Shown here one piece after another: positions 49,811-59,111 of a DNA stretch of 64,000 bases. Numbering within the stretch: the first letter of the stretch is position 1; the number at the start of each line of letters is the position of its first letter. The notes beneath the pieces were generated by a model that searched no databases, was not told the origin of the DNA, and worked only from the letters and a program-made list of their open reading frames with translations. The translations under genes were made by a program, and so were the position numbers. The stretch comes from Terriglobia bacterium (GTDB taxonomy: Bacteria > Acidobacteriota > Thermoanaerobaculia > Thermoanaerobaculales > Thermoanaerobaculaceae), in NCBI GenBank assembly GCA_020073245.1, contig JAIQFQ010000001.1, forward strand, positions 542,001-606,000, written 5' to 3'.

Positions 49811-51889
49811 CTACTTCGCCGACCACCTTGGGAACTCCAGGCCGACGGGTCGCAGGTCGTCGAGATGCACTTTGTCGTTGTCGATCCTGCAGCGTACAAG
49901 GGTCCCCGCTTCAAACCGGAGCCGCGTCAGAAGCGTCGCGAATGTCTGCCGCGCGGACACAAGGGTCAAGAGCTGTGAGAGCTGGTTGTCCTCGGTCAGC
50001 AGAATGTCCACTGCTGTGGACTCACCCAGTCGGAACTTTTCGGTCTGGGCTTCCAGCGACTTCTGGTAGAAGTCGGCCGCGGCTTGGGCCTCGCTGATCT
50101 CTCGTGCCGCCTTGCGCAGTGAGCCCACGAGTCGGGTGGTGTTGGCGCTGATCACCCGCTTGAGATCATCAGTCTGGATCTCGCTGCTCAACGCTAACGA
50201 GCGTGCCTGTGCGTAGCGCCCGAGGGCCACGTTGTTCTTGAACGGCCAGCTGATGTTGATGCTGAGCGCGGCACTCGGCCCGGCTCGGAAATCGGAGAGA
50301 GCGTTCCAGCTGGAGGACCAGAAGTCGCCCCAATGGGTGATGTACCTGTTTTGGTGCAATTCGGGCTGGCCCTTGGCGCTGTACGCGAGGTATCCGCCTT
50401 GTTGCAGACCCCCGTAGCCGGCAACGAACGTAAGGGTGATTTGTCTCTTGAGGTCGGCCCGCGCCGCGGCGGCGAGCACGTTGGCGGACTCGAATACCCG
50501 CCGCGAAGACGCCAGGTCGTTGCGGTTCGCGATCGCCGTGTCGGCAAGCTCGGCGTTCTTGAGCGCCTCGATGGCGTCCAAATCTGGCAGAGAAGGAAAC
50601 GGGTCGCTGGCCAACGGCGTGTCGTCCAGCTTCTGGACCGCCAGACCCATCGCGCTCGCAAGATTGATGCGGGCCTGCAAAACGCCCTGCCTCGCCTGAG
50701 CCACCGAGCCCCTCGTCGCGGCCACCCGAGCCTTCAGGTAGACGAGGTCGTTCGGTGCGATCTGATCACCCTCCACGAGCGCCTTCCCCATCTCAAGGAG
50801 CTTTTCCTCGGTCTGCTGAGAGTGTTCCAGCAGGGCGAGGGTGTCCTGCGCGCCGACCAGCACCCAGTACGCGAGCTCGGTCCTGAGGACGCTCGACGAG
50901 ACCGTGAATGCTTGGCTCTCCTGGCTCGCCTGGTACTGCAGCTTCGCCGACTTCTCGGGGGCATCTGCGGACACGGTTCCCGAGCCTTGGCCCAGCGGCA
51001 TGTCGAACTCGAACCCGATGTCGGTGGTGACCTTGTCCAGGACTCCCTTGCCGCCGTAGTTCGGATTCGGCGGCTTGCCGCCGAAGTTGTCGTTGACAGC
51101 GGTCATGATCACGGCCGGGGAGAGGACCGCACCGTTGCGGAACGGGTCGCGCAGCCCGAGGTTCAAGGAGAACGTTGTCACGTTGTCCGTGTCCGGCACC
51201 GTTCCCAAGGCACGTAACTGCTCGCGCATCGCAAAGGCCAGGCCATGGAGCAGGTCCATGATGGTCTTGGTTCTTTCCTGCATCGCCTGATCGAGGTCCT
51301 GACCAAAGTTGACGATGCTGAAGTTCTTCGCCAGGTTCTGCCACACCTGCAACTCGGCCCTCATTCTCGCGTCGATGCAGATCGTCTGTCGTCCAATCTC
51401 GGTCGTGATGATGGCGTCGCTGAGGATGCTCCCTTCCGAGGCGCAGTCAGGCGGCAGGGTGTTGCCCTGGCTGAGCTGCTGCTGTAGCCCATCGGCCACG
51501 CGGTCGGACTCGTTGGCGATCTGACGGCGCAGGTCGCGCATCTCTTCCTGCGATTTCCTCTGACCGGAATAGAGGAATGTGGTCGAGAGCTGGATAGAAG
51601 GCTGAACGATGCCGGCGACGTCGAAGACACCAGCGCTCTGCCGCAGGCTGCCCTTCTGCTGAAGGGTCACTTGCTGCGCTTGCCGGATCGTCGGATCGTG
51701 CTGCAGTGCAAGGCTGACAGCGTCCAAAAGGCTGACGGTCGCAGCCGGGGTTGTGCCCGGCACGTACTCGGTCGGCAGCTCGGACGGCGGGCCACCCGCG
51801 GCGCGCGTGGCTGGAAGCAGGAGCGCCACCAACCCCATTGCGAGCGCGACGAGGAGGCTGTTACGCGAACCTCGATTGCGTGTTCTCAT
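49811..51889 (-). CDS. TolC-family outer-membrane protein (second copy)
   Basis: 692 residues from ATG 51889; an ATG at 51931 would put an extra segment before the signal peptide. Signal (LLVALAMGLVALLLPATRAAG), followed by two OEP repeats starting VSLLDAVSLALQHDPTIRQA and ELAYWVLVGAQDTLALLEHS, ending with TAVDILLTEDNQLSQ. It is longer than E. coli TolC because of an inserted ~150-residue stretch in the first half. Paralogue of the gene just upstream. Confidence 0.88.
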   Translation of the reverse strand: MRTRNRGSRNSLLVALAMGLVALLLPATRAAGGPPSELPTEYVPGTTPAATVSLLDAVSLALQHDPTIRQAQQVTLQQKGSLRQSAGVFDVAGIVQPSIQLSTTFLYSGQRKSQEEMRDLRRQIANESDRVADGLQQQLSQGNTLPPDCASEGSILSDAIITTEIGRQTICIDARMRAELQVWQNLAKNFSIVNFGQDLDQAMQERTKTIMDLLHGLAFAMREQLRALGTVPDTDNVTTFSLNLGLRDPFRNGAVLSPAVIMTAVNDNFGGKPPNPNYGGKGVLDKVTTDIGFEFDMPLGQGSGTVSADAPEKSAKLQYQASQESQAFTVSSSVLRTELAYWVLVGAQDTLALLEHSQQTEEKLLEMGKALVEGDQIAPNDLVYLKARVAATRGSVAQARQGVLQARINLASAMGLAVQKLDDTPLASDPFPSLPDLDAIEALKNAELADTAIANRNDLASSRRVFESANVLAAAARADLKRQITLTFVAGYGGLQQGGYLAYSAKGQPELHQNRYITHWGDFWSSSWNALSDFRAGPSAALSINISWPFKNNVALGRYAQARSLALSSEIQTDDLKRVISANTTRLVGSLRKAAREISEAQAAADFYQKSLEAQTEKFRLGESTAVDILLTEDNQLSQLLTLVSARQTFATLLTRLRFEAGTLVRCRIDNDKVHLDDLRPVGLEFPRWSAK

Positions 51890-51938
51890 GTTCGCCCCCG
51901 GTTTCCTGCAGGCTCTCATGGTGTCCGGCATCTGGCGC

Positions 51939-53924
51939 TCAATGCCCAGCGGCCTTCGTGGGTACGGGGAGGCTCACGATGTCTTGCTCGGTGATGAACT
52001 TCCCCTCCTTCCGCTCCTTGACCAGGGTGCCGGTCTCGAAGCGGAGCTGGCCAAGGAACTGCGAGTAGAGCTGCCTGGCTCCGACCAGGGCCAGCTGGGA
52101 GTTAGTGAGCTGCTCCTGGGTGAGGATGGTGTCGATGAGCGTCGAGTTGCCTACGCGGAGCTTCTCCATCTCGGCGTCGACGGTCTGTTTGTAGTAGTTG
52201 ACCGACTCGGAGTACTGGCGGAACTGCAACGCCGCCTCACCCAGCGAACCGGACGCTAGAACGACGTTGGCCCTGATGACCCGTTCGAGGTCGCGAGCGC
52301 TGATCTGGCTCTGGGTGTATAGGGCGGCCTGTTGTTCGAGGAGACCGCGCTGGAAGTTGTTGGCAAACGGCCAGTTGACGTTCAGCCCAACCTGCCCGCT
52401 CGGGCCCGTCCACTTGCTCACCGCGGCCCTCAACCCGTCGACGATCCCGTTGTCCTCGCCGAGACCCGCGTACGAGAACTGCATCTGCAGGTCGACCTGC
52501 CGCTTGAGGTTGAGAACCGCTGCCCGCCACAAGACCCGGCCTGACATCTGTGCCTGCGTGGCGGCGCGGAGGTCGTAGCGGCGCTCGAGCGCCTCCTGCT
52601 GGAGCCCGTCGAGGCTCAAGGCCTGTAGGGCCGTTTCCGCGGGCGGTTCGGGAAAGGTGTCGGAGGCCAACGGCGCGTTGGTTTCGTCGTTGACCTGGAG
52701 ACCCATCGTGCGCGCCAGCGTCACGCGTGCCTCGTGCAGCGAACGTTTGGCGTCTTCGACCTGGGCCCGGGCATTGGCCTCGGCGGCCTGGGAGCGCGCC
52801 ATCTCGGAGCGCGGGAGTTCATCGGCCTGGATCAGCGTCTGGGTCAGCTCGAGGAGCTTGCTCTGGAGCGCGAGGTTCTCCTGGAGGACTTTCACTCGCT
52901 CCTGTGCGGCCACCAGGCTCCAGTAGGCCAGGACCGTGTTGAGCACGCTGTTGGAGGCCGCATGGGTGAGGGCCGACAGACTGGCCTCGTAGTCGATCTG
53001 CGCCGCCCTCTCGGCCGCTCCGGTGGTCTCGACCCCCGCGTTTCGGCCCAACGGAATGTTCACGGTGAAACCGAGCTGAGACGTGTAGCTGTCGACGATG
53101 CCCTTGCCGCCGAAGTCCGAGTTGTTCGGCTTTCCCTTGTACCCGGTGCCCGAGCCGTTCAAATCCAGAAACGGGGTGAGCGTGATGCCGTTGCGGTATT
53201 GCTTGGCGAGCTGGAGGTTCAGGGAACCGCTGTAGTCCTGGTTGACGCGCGGCATGGGCCCCAGAGCCGCAAGGGCCGCCAGCTGTTTCTGCTGGTCCGC
53301 ATTGGCTGCGGTGATCGCTTTTTGGGCGTCGCTCTTGCTGGCCTCGATCCACGTGTTGATCGTCTGCAAGACACTCGCTTGTTTGCTGGGGTCGGTATTC
53401 CTGTACATCGAGCAGAGGAGACTGAAATACGCTTGGGTGACTTTGTCATCCCCGAACACATTGGTTCCGCAGTCACCGCCCCCGTTGATGATGCCTTCCG
53501 CAGCGGTGACTTGACTGATGTAAGTCTGCTGATTGGCGGCATCCGTGGCGTCCGCGGCGGCCTGGTCCTGGTAGGACTTGCGGTCCTTCGCTTCGGAGAG
53601 CTGCTGCTGTGCGGTCAGCTCCGTCTGCGTGAAACTCAAGCTGAACTGGCTCAGCAACGCCGTATCGAACTGCCCGGCCGCCTGTTGCGCCAAACCTCCC
53701 TGCAGTTGGGTGTTGGCCTGCTGCAGCTTGATGGTCGGATCCTGCTCGAGTGTCAGGCGAACCGCATCCATCAAGGAGATTTCGCTCTTGGCGTACACGG
53801 GCGGCTGGAGCGCCGGTTCGGGGGCGGTCTTGGCCGGCGGGGCACCACCCAGCACAGCCACGCTTCCCCCCACCACACAAAGCATGGCGATCAGAAACAT
53901 CACACGATTCGCATGTTGGTCCAT
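51939..53924 (-). CDS. TolC-family outer-membrane protein (first copy)
   Basis: 661 residues from ATG 53924 (AGAGGTGAGG upstream), 4 bp after the GNAT stop. Signal (VMFLIAMLCVVGGSVAVLGG) and OEP repeats (ISLMDAVRLTLEQDPTIKLQ; VLAYWSLVAAQERVKVLQEN; STLIDTILTQEQLTNSQL). Same layout as the next gene, so the pair looks like a tandem duplication that has since diverged. It forms the outer-membrane channel for the exported peptide. Confidence 0.88.
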   Translation of the reverse strand: MDQHANRVMFLIAMLCVVGGSVAVLGGAPPAKTAPEPALQPPVYAKSEISLMDAVRLTLEQDPTIKLQQANTQLQGGLAQQAAGQFDTALLSQFSLSFTQTELTAQQQLSEAKDRKSYQDQAAADATDAANQQTYISQVTAAEGIINGGGDCGTNVFGDDKVTQAYFSLLCSMYRNTDPSKQASVLQTINTWIEASKSDAQKAITAANADQQKQLAALAALGPMPRVNQDYSGSLNLQLAKQYRNGITLTPFLDLNGSGTGYKGKPNNSDFGGKGIVDSYTSQLGFTVNIPLGRNAGVETTGAAERAAQIDYEASLSALTHAASNSVLNTVLAYWSLVAAQERVKVLQENLALQSKLLELTQTLIQADELPRSEMARSQAAEANARAQVEDAKRSLHEARVTLARTMGLQVNDETNAPLASDTFPEPPAETALQALSLDGLQQEALERRYDLRAATQAQMSGRVLWRAAVLNLKRQVDLQMQFSYAGLGEDNGIVDGLRAAVSKWTGPSGQVGLNVNWPFANNFQRGLLEQQAALYTQSQISARDLERVIRANVVLASGSLGEAALQFRQYSESVNYYKQTVDAEMEKLRVGNSTLIDTILTQEQLTNSQLALVGARQLYSQFLGQLRFETGTLVKERKEGKFITEQDIVSLPVPTKAAGH

Positions 53925-53928
53925 GGCC

Positions 53929-54987
53929 TCACCTCTGGGTGTTGTACGTTGCCGGTTGGCTGCTTTCTGTTTGCGCGCCGGTGTCGGCACTCGAGCCTTC
54001 TGACTGAGTGCCACCCGAGCCGGCGTCGAAGCGCGGGGCGCCCGAGGCTACCTCGGTGCTCCCCTCCGACACTGCAAGGTTCTTGGTGGAACCTCTGGTC
54101 TCGCCAAGGAAACTGACCCACGGTCCCATCCACTTGTGGACGAAGTGCACCATGGTCGGATGTTGAACGGGAGCCACGAACATGCACTGCGTGAACTGTG
54201 TCTGCTTCGCGCGGGTCAATGAGGCCGAGTAGACGGGCACGATTCGGCCGCGACGCCCGAGGTCCTTGCGGATATAGCTGCAGGTGAAGCGCAGGGTGGT
54301 TTCCGAGATGGCGTGGTTGATGACCCAGCCCACCACGCCTTCGCGGGAGCGGAGGCCCAGGCTGGTGATCGGCTCGAAGCCGTAGTAGTCGTGGTCCCAC
54401 GGCTGTAAGTCCCTCGCAATCCAGTGATTGTTCTCCTGCGTGCTGTGCAGTTGCCGCCGATCCCCCTCGGTCAGTTCCGCCCAGGGGAAGATCTCGAGGC
54501 CGGGCGGCAACGCGTATTTGTTGAGCCAAGGGAAACGGTCGATGTCCTCCACCGTGAACCGCACCGAGACGGTGCGAGTGGTGGGCGCCTCCCACCCGCG
54601 CTTGACCAGCACCCGTTCGAACGCTGGAATCGCCGGCTTGCCGGTCATGTACACGGTGCCTACGCGCGGATAGCCCCGACGGGAGAGCTCATCCTCGAGC
54701 GTCTTGAGGAGGGCGCTGCCGACGCCGACGTTGCGCAGGTGAGGGGCGACGTAGAGCGACAGGAGCTCTGGTTCCCCGCCCGCGACCAGAGGCAGTTCAG
54801 CCAGGGCGAGCCCTACCGGCTGGCCCCGCACCAAAGCAGCCACTGCAAAGGGCTGAATCGGCGGGCGGTTCCTCTCTTCTTCGTGCCGTCGGGAAGGCTG
54901 CAGAGAGAGAAGATGCCGGTACGCGGGAAACGTCATTGCCTGAAACTGGGTCGGTGCAGGGGGCTGCAGGATCTCGAAGTCAACCAT
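53929..54987 (-). CDS. GNAT-family acyltransferase
   Basis: 352 residues; ATG overlaps the lanM stop (TGATG). The first half has the GNAT acyl-CoA loop (LLSLYVAPHLRNVGVGSALL) and RRGYPRVGTVYM; the second half is a related but degenerate fold (VVGWVINHAISETTLRFTCS). The last ~50 residues are Ser/Thr/Gly-rich and disordered. In RiPP pathways GNAT enzymes acetylate or fatty-acylate the peptide (lipolanthine/goadvionin N-termini, selidamide Lys/Orn side chains). Placement inside the biosynthetic operon suggests it modifies this lanthipeptide, possibly at Lys97, Lys99 or Lys113 of the precursor or at the new N-terminus. Confidence 0.82.
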   Translation of the reverse strand: MVDFEILQPPAPTQFQAMTFPAYRHLLSLQPSRRHEEERNRPPIQPFAVAALVRGQPVGLALAELPLVAGGEPELLSLYVAPHLRNVGVGSALLKTLEDELSRRGYPRVGTVYMTGKPAIPAFERVLVKRGWEAPTTRTVSVRFTVEDIDRFPWLNKYALPPGLEIFPWAELTEGDRRQLHSTQENNHWIARDLQPWDHDYYGFEPITSLGLRSREGVVGWVINHAISETTLRFTCSYIRKDLGRRGRIVPVYSASLTRAKQTQFTQCMFVAPVQHPTMVHFVHKWMGPWVSFLGETRGSTKNLAVSEGSTEVASGAPRFDAGSGGTQSEGSSADTGAQTESSQPATYNTQR

Positions 54988-57900
54988 CAGTCGCCCCCGC
55001 GGAGTACGGGCTGAAAGGCGAGCACCGACGGGACCATGTCTGGCCGTGCGAGGCGCAGGAGCCCGTAGCCGACGCCCGCGCTCCCTCGGAACAAGCCGGG
55101 CTGGAACACGCGCTGGCTGGCAGAGGCAGAGCCGAGGCGAAATCCGTCCTCCAACCGTGCGCGGCGTAGAACTGCTCGCGCTCGGCTTTGCGCCGCGCAG
55201 AACAGTCCCGGGCGGCCCAGAGTCTGCGATACGCTGATCATGATCTCTGTTAAAGAAATGTTACCACAGCACAGGTGATCGGCCTCCAGGAACCCGACCT
55301 TCGTGGTTGCTGCCAGGGCCAGATCGAGGTCCGCCGCGGTTTCTTCGTCCTCCAGGGGGCCGAGCGCCACCGCTCTGGCAAGGGCGATTCCCGGCGCCCC
55401 GTGGCACCAGGCGTTCATGATGACCCTCCTGACCCCGCCCTTCTCGTCCCTCACCAGCACGGGCCAATTCTGTTCTTGTGGCGAGTAGGCGGTCCGCTCG
55501 AACGCGTGGGCGCGTAAGGCCGCCTCACGAAACGCCCTGCGCCCCGTCGCCTCGTACAGCCTCGCGAGCGCGCATGCGATCCCCGCGGCGCCATGCGCGA
55601 ACCCTGCCACCATTCGTCCGTCGTACCCTGGCCACGCGGCGCCTCCGCCGGCTGCCGAGGTCTGCTTCGCCACGAGGTGCTCACCGCAAGCCATTGCCCG
55701 CTCGAGCAGCCAGTCCTCGGCCGTCCTCTGGTACAGGGCCAGCAGGCCGAGTGCAGCCCCTGCGGCACCTCCCTCCACATCGAACCGTGTGTCTGCGCCT
55801 ATCTTCTCGACGGTGATATGGGAGGCCACCCGGGTTGCGAGTTCGAGAAACCAGTCGTCTTTGAGAAGCGGTGCGATGCACGCGAGCGCGTACACCACGC
55901 CGCCCAGACCGCTGCACGCCCCGATGCCCTCGAACCGCATCAGCTCGTGGGTGTGGCTGCGGTCGAGGGCCGACGCGATTGGCCGGCAGGCGCCCGCGGC
56001 CAGGGCACACCAGCTGCTCTCCCCGCTGACCCGGCCCATTGCCGAGAGGAAGAGCGCCACGCCGGAGACGCCGTGGTAGAGGTAGTACGAGACGCCCCGG
56101 TCCGACCGGCCCTCCTGGCGCAGGAATGCGGGCAGGATCCACGTCACCGAGCCGTCGTCGGCGCGGATGGCGCGCTCTCGAATATTCTCCGCGAGCGTTC
56201 TGGCCGCACGGATCAGTGACTCCGCGGGTACCGAATCGGGTGAGCCACCGCCTTCCGATACGCCTTCCGCTAGCCCGCCGGCGGAGCTTTCCACACGCTG
56301 ATCCTCGTGTCCGGTCACCGCGCCGCCGGTGCTGCACAGGCTCGCTCGAAGCAACTCGAGCTGCCACCCAAGATCCTCGAGGCTCAGACTGTGGGCGCGT
56401 TCTCGCACGACATCGATCCCCGACGCGGCCAGGTAGCCCGTGATCCGCTCACCATCGCCAGAGACGATGGTCGTGCTGTCCGCAGCCACGGAGAAGTACG
56501 GTACGTCGAGGTCCTCCAACGCCCGCCGCTCGTCCGCCGCCAGGGGCCACAGGATCGGCCTGCGCGTCTCGGCGCGGAACACTCGGTTGATGGAATCGAT
56601 TGCGAAGCTCCGCCTCAACCCCTCCCGTTGGTACTCCGGCGCCGCGAGACGGACCTGCAGCAACGCGTACAGGTTGGTCGGTCGGAGTATCAGACGAGTG
56701 TTGTGCCCGGCGAAAACGCGGAGCGGCCCATCATCCTCAAGGAGCTTGTCCCGGTGGGCGAGCAGGAAGCGATAGCCAGCCGTGAAACCGTCGACTATTT
56801 CCTCTGTGAAGCGTTCGGGCAGCTGGACCTCACCTCCCAGGTACAGCACGTTCTGTCTCTCGGGTGCCACGGAGGCGACCTGCCCGGGCAGAATGGCATC
56901 GGTGTTGACAAACGCCCAACACGGACGGCCGGCTCCCAGGCGCCAACCGCCACGGCCGCACAGCCCGCCGACCTCGCGGATCACCCCAGTCGCATCGCTT
57001 TCCTCAAAGGTAAGCAGCCCGGTACACAGGAAGGACGTTCCAAGTGCCCGCTCAGCACGAGCCACCGCGTCCGCAGGCTTCCGCTCCGCATCGAGTGCCG
57101 AGCGCCTCGGCTGGAGGAGGGTCTCTGCGTCGACGAGAAACGGCCCGTGGCGCCCGGCCACCACGTTGTCCATATGCAGGTCGCGGCCGCCAAGGAGGTG
57201 AGTCAAGATGAGCAGGACGCCAGCTCGTCGAAAGTAGGCACGGACCTCGTCGAGGTTGCCGGCCGGTTCCTGGGTGATGAACTGGATCCAGCCGTATCCA
57301 TCACGAGGCAAGGCACGGATCGGCGCAGGAGCTGGGTCCAGTCCCAGTCTCGCCACCCACTCCAGGAACCCGCCGAACGCGGCCTCGACGCCGATGTCCC
57401 GCGGCTTGTAGATGAGCCGGAGACCCTCGGCAAACGTGACTCCAAGGACACGCCGGCCACCGTTGTGCCGGTCGGAAAGACCGGCTTCGACGCGAACCAC
57501 GGGACCGGGGTCGGCGCCGGCGCAGAAGTGGCGGGAGATGTCGCCGAGGTCGTCGTCGAGACGCCCCAGAAATTCGTTCGTGCTCTCCGTCCACGTCCCG
57601 AGAAAGCGCATCAGTTGGCGAGCCAGGGTGCTGTACTCCTTGAGGAATGGCACGATGCCACCGGCGAACATGAGGACCAGGAATTCCGTGTAGAGCCGGC
57701 GCTGCCGGGAAGCGCCTGCCCGGGATTCCGCTACGACCAACCCGGTTGCGTTGGCCCGAAAACGCTCGAACGAGGAGTACGCCGCAATCGCTGATAGCTC
57801 TGCGAGTTGGGTGAGGAGGTGCTGCTCCAAGGCGGTCATCGCGCCGGGCCCCAGGCGACCGGGTGCCGCGCCCGAGCGGGTGTCGAGCTGCGCTCGCGCG

Positions 57901-58355
57901 TGGCGCACGAACGGGATCCACAGCTCGGCAAAGGCCGGTTCACCGGCGCCGCGCAAGCCGTCAAGCTCCGGTGCCGGACCCGCACCGACGAGTTCGTCTG
58001 CCGACGCCGGAAAGCGGCGAAGCACCTTGCCCAGCTCTTCGGTCCAGGCGGGCAAAGGCGTGTCGCCGCGGTGAGAGGATTCCTCAGACTCGCCGTATGC
58101 CAAGGCGGCCCGCACCGCATTCTCAGGCAGTCCGTCCCACGAGAGGCGTCGAAGGAACGCTTCCGGGTCACCCGGCGAAAACACCTGACGCCAGCGCTCG
58201 AAGGCGCCACCCGGCAGCCACTCGGGTGGTGCCGCCGGTCGGCTCGCCTCGCGGAGCTCGCGGAAGAGGGCGAGCATGTCGTCCAGAGATCGGGCACGGC
58301 GGGCAATCTCCGCCAGGTCCCGCGCCAACAGCTGCAGGTCACCGTTGATGGCCAT
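54987..58355 (-). CDS. lanM: Class II lanthipeptide synthetase LanM (CCG type)
   Basis: 1122 residues from ATG 58355. Dehydratase domain (DUF4135-like) with the kinase-like site YKPRD (~317), DLHMDN (~391) and VDAETL (~408). C-terminal LanC-like cyclase with zinc ligands in WCHGAPG (~982) and HLCCGN (~1029). The CCG instead of CHG motif places it with the ProcM-like clade, whose zinc has three Cys ligands and whose members are known for relaxed substrate use. It dehydrates Ser/Thr of the precursor and forms lanthionine rings. 174 bp separate it from the precursor; no strong terminator was seen there. Confidence 0.93.
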   Translation of the reverse strand: MAINGDLQLLARDLAEIARRARSLDDMLALFRELREASRPAAPPEWLPGGAFERWRQVFSPGDPEAFLRRLSWDGLPENAVRAALAYGESEESSHRGDTPLPAWTEELGKVLRRFPASADELVGAGPAPELDGLRGAGEPAFAELWIPFVRHARAQLDTRSGAAPGRLGPGAMTALEQHLLTQLAELSAIAAYSSFERFRANATGLVVAESRAGASRQRRLYTEFLVLMFAGGIVPFLKEYSTLARQLMRFLGTWTESTNEFLGRLDDDLGDISRHFCAGADPGPVVRVEAGLSDRHNGGRRVLGVTFAEGLRLIYKPRDIGVEAAFGGFLEWVARLGLDPAPAPIRALPRDGYGWIQFITQEPAGNLDEVRAYFRRAGVLLILTHLLGGRDLHMDNVVAGRHGPFLVDAETLLQPRRSALDAERKPADAVARAERALGTSFLCTGLLTFEESDATGVIREVGGLCGRGGWRLGAGRPCWAFVNTDAILPGQVASVAPERQNVLYLGGEVQLPERFTEEIVDGFTAGYRFLLAHRDKLLEDDGPLRVFAGHNTRLILRPTNLYALLQVRLAAPEYQREGLRRSFAIDSINRVFRAETRRPILWPLAADERRALEDLDVPYFSVAADSTTIVSGDGERITGYLAASGIDVVRERAHSLSLEDLGWQLELLRASLCSTGGAVTGHEDQRVESSAGGLAEGVSEGGGSPDSVPAESLIRAARTLAENIRERAIRADDGSVTWILPAFLRQEGRSDRGVSYYLYHGVSGVALFLSAMGRVSGESSWCALAAGACRPIASALDRSHTHELMRFEGIGACSGLGGVVYALACIAPLLKDDWFLELATRVASHITVEKIGADTRFDVEGGAAGAALGLLALYQRTAEDWLLERAMACGEHLVAKQTSAAGGGAAWPGYDGRMVAGFAHGAAGIACALARLYEATGRRAFREAALRAHAFERTAYSPQEQNWPVLVRDEKGGVRRVIMNAWCHGAPGIALARAVALGPLEDEETAADLDLALAATTKVGFLEADHLCCGNISLTEIMISVSQTLGRPGLFCAAQSRARAVLRRARLEDGFRLGSASASQRVFQPGLFRGSAGVGYGLLRLARPDMVPSVLAFQPVLRGGD

Positions 58356-58529
58356 GGGCCGGCATTTCACCCGATTCTACCCGGCGCACCCCCGCCCCGC
58401 GCTCCTGACCTTCGCGTGCCTCAGCGGACGAGATCGAGTCGGGTCGATACGAAAAGTGGCGGCCGCCCCCGGGATTGCCGAAGGCGACCGCTGCGTGCGT
58501 TTCTCCTACAGGTGATCGTGGATCGCGGC

Positions 58530-58916
58530 TCAGCCGACGAGACTGGCCTCGATCTGGATGTAGGTCATGAACCCGCCCTTCGCGTCGTTGCACGTCACGC
58601 TCGACGGGCCGCCTCCACCCTTGCCCTTGCCGCCGGCCACCGTTTCCAGGTCGGCGTCGGACAGCTCCTCACCCTCCTTCGGAACGTACGGCATCACCAG
58701 ATGCTCACCCTCCTTCGGAACGTACGGCATCACCAGATGGAGGGTGTCGGCCGTGTCCTTGACGACCACGACCTTCAGAGCGTCCGGGAGCTCCTGGTTG
58801 AGCTGCAGCGCCAGGACCTTCTTGGGGTTTCTCATCAGCGCCGCACGGTACTCCCCATCCTTCACCGCGAAGCCGGCGATGAGGTCGTTGACCTGCCCAC
58901 GCGTCAGTTCAGACAT
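58530..58916 (-). CDS. lanA: NHLP-leader lanthipeptide precursor
   Basis: 128 residues from ATG 58916 (GGGAG upstream). Residues 1-96 are a nitrile-hydratase-like leader peptide: YRAALMRNPKKVLALQLNQE, VKDTADTLHLVMPY, and ELSDADLETVAGG ending in the Gly95-Gly96 cleavage site. The 32-residue core (97-128) begins KGKGGGG and has Ser105, Ser106, Thr108, one Cys109, Thr118 and Ser125. One Cys allows only one (methyl)lanthionine, most simply from Ser105 or Ser106 to Cys109. The leader contains a perfect 12-residue tandem duplication (60-71 and 72-83). Directly downstream of a sigma-54 promoter. Confidence 0.9.
   Translation of the reverse strand: MSELTRGQVNDLIAGFAVKDGEYRAALMRNPKKVLALQLNQELPDALKVVVVKDTADTLHLVMPYVPKEGEHLVMPYVPKEGEELSDADLETVAGGKGKGGGGPSSVTCNDAKGGFMTYIQIEASLVG
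58668..58739 (-). repeat. 36-bp perfect tandem duplication in the precursor leader
   Basis: Bases 58668-58703 and 58704-58739 are identical, encoding HLVMPYVPKEGE twice in frame just before the ELSDADLETVAGG recognition segment. No mismatch between the units suggests a recent event. Confidence 0.95.
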
Positions 58917-58994
58917 TCCACTCTCCCTTCTCACCTTCTCAGGCGCGTTGATTCGCGTCTACATCTTCCCCATACGCACGCGAGCTTCCCTCAC

Positions 58995-59009
58995 GCAAGG
59001 TCCATGCCA
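58995..59009 (-). promoter_or_regulatory. sigma-54 promoter of the lanthipeptide precursor
   Basis: On the minus strand the sequence TGGCATGGACCTTGC matches the -24/-12 consensus TGGCACG-N4-TTGC at every position but one, with exact GG-N10-GC spacing. Predicted transcription start ~58984, leaving a leader of ~68 bases before ATG 58916. A sigma-54 activator gene lies 1.7 kb upstream on the same strand. An inverted repeat GGGTT-N11-AACCC at 59044-59064 could be an activator site (tentative). Confidence 0.8.
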
Positions 59010-59111
59010 CGTCGTGTGGGTACGCCCGAATGCGCTGCGAACAGGGTTTTGGATCTCTGAACCCAGTCGCTAAATGGAGGTGAGGCTCTATCCGTGGAGC
59101 CGGCGCTCCAT

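Noticed and set aside
58371-58529. Second precursor peptide between lanA and lanM
   Set aside because: No start codon with ribosome-binding site and no leader or double-Gly motif in any frame on the minus strand.
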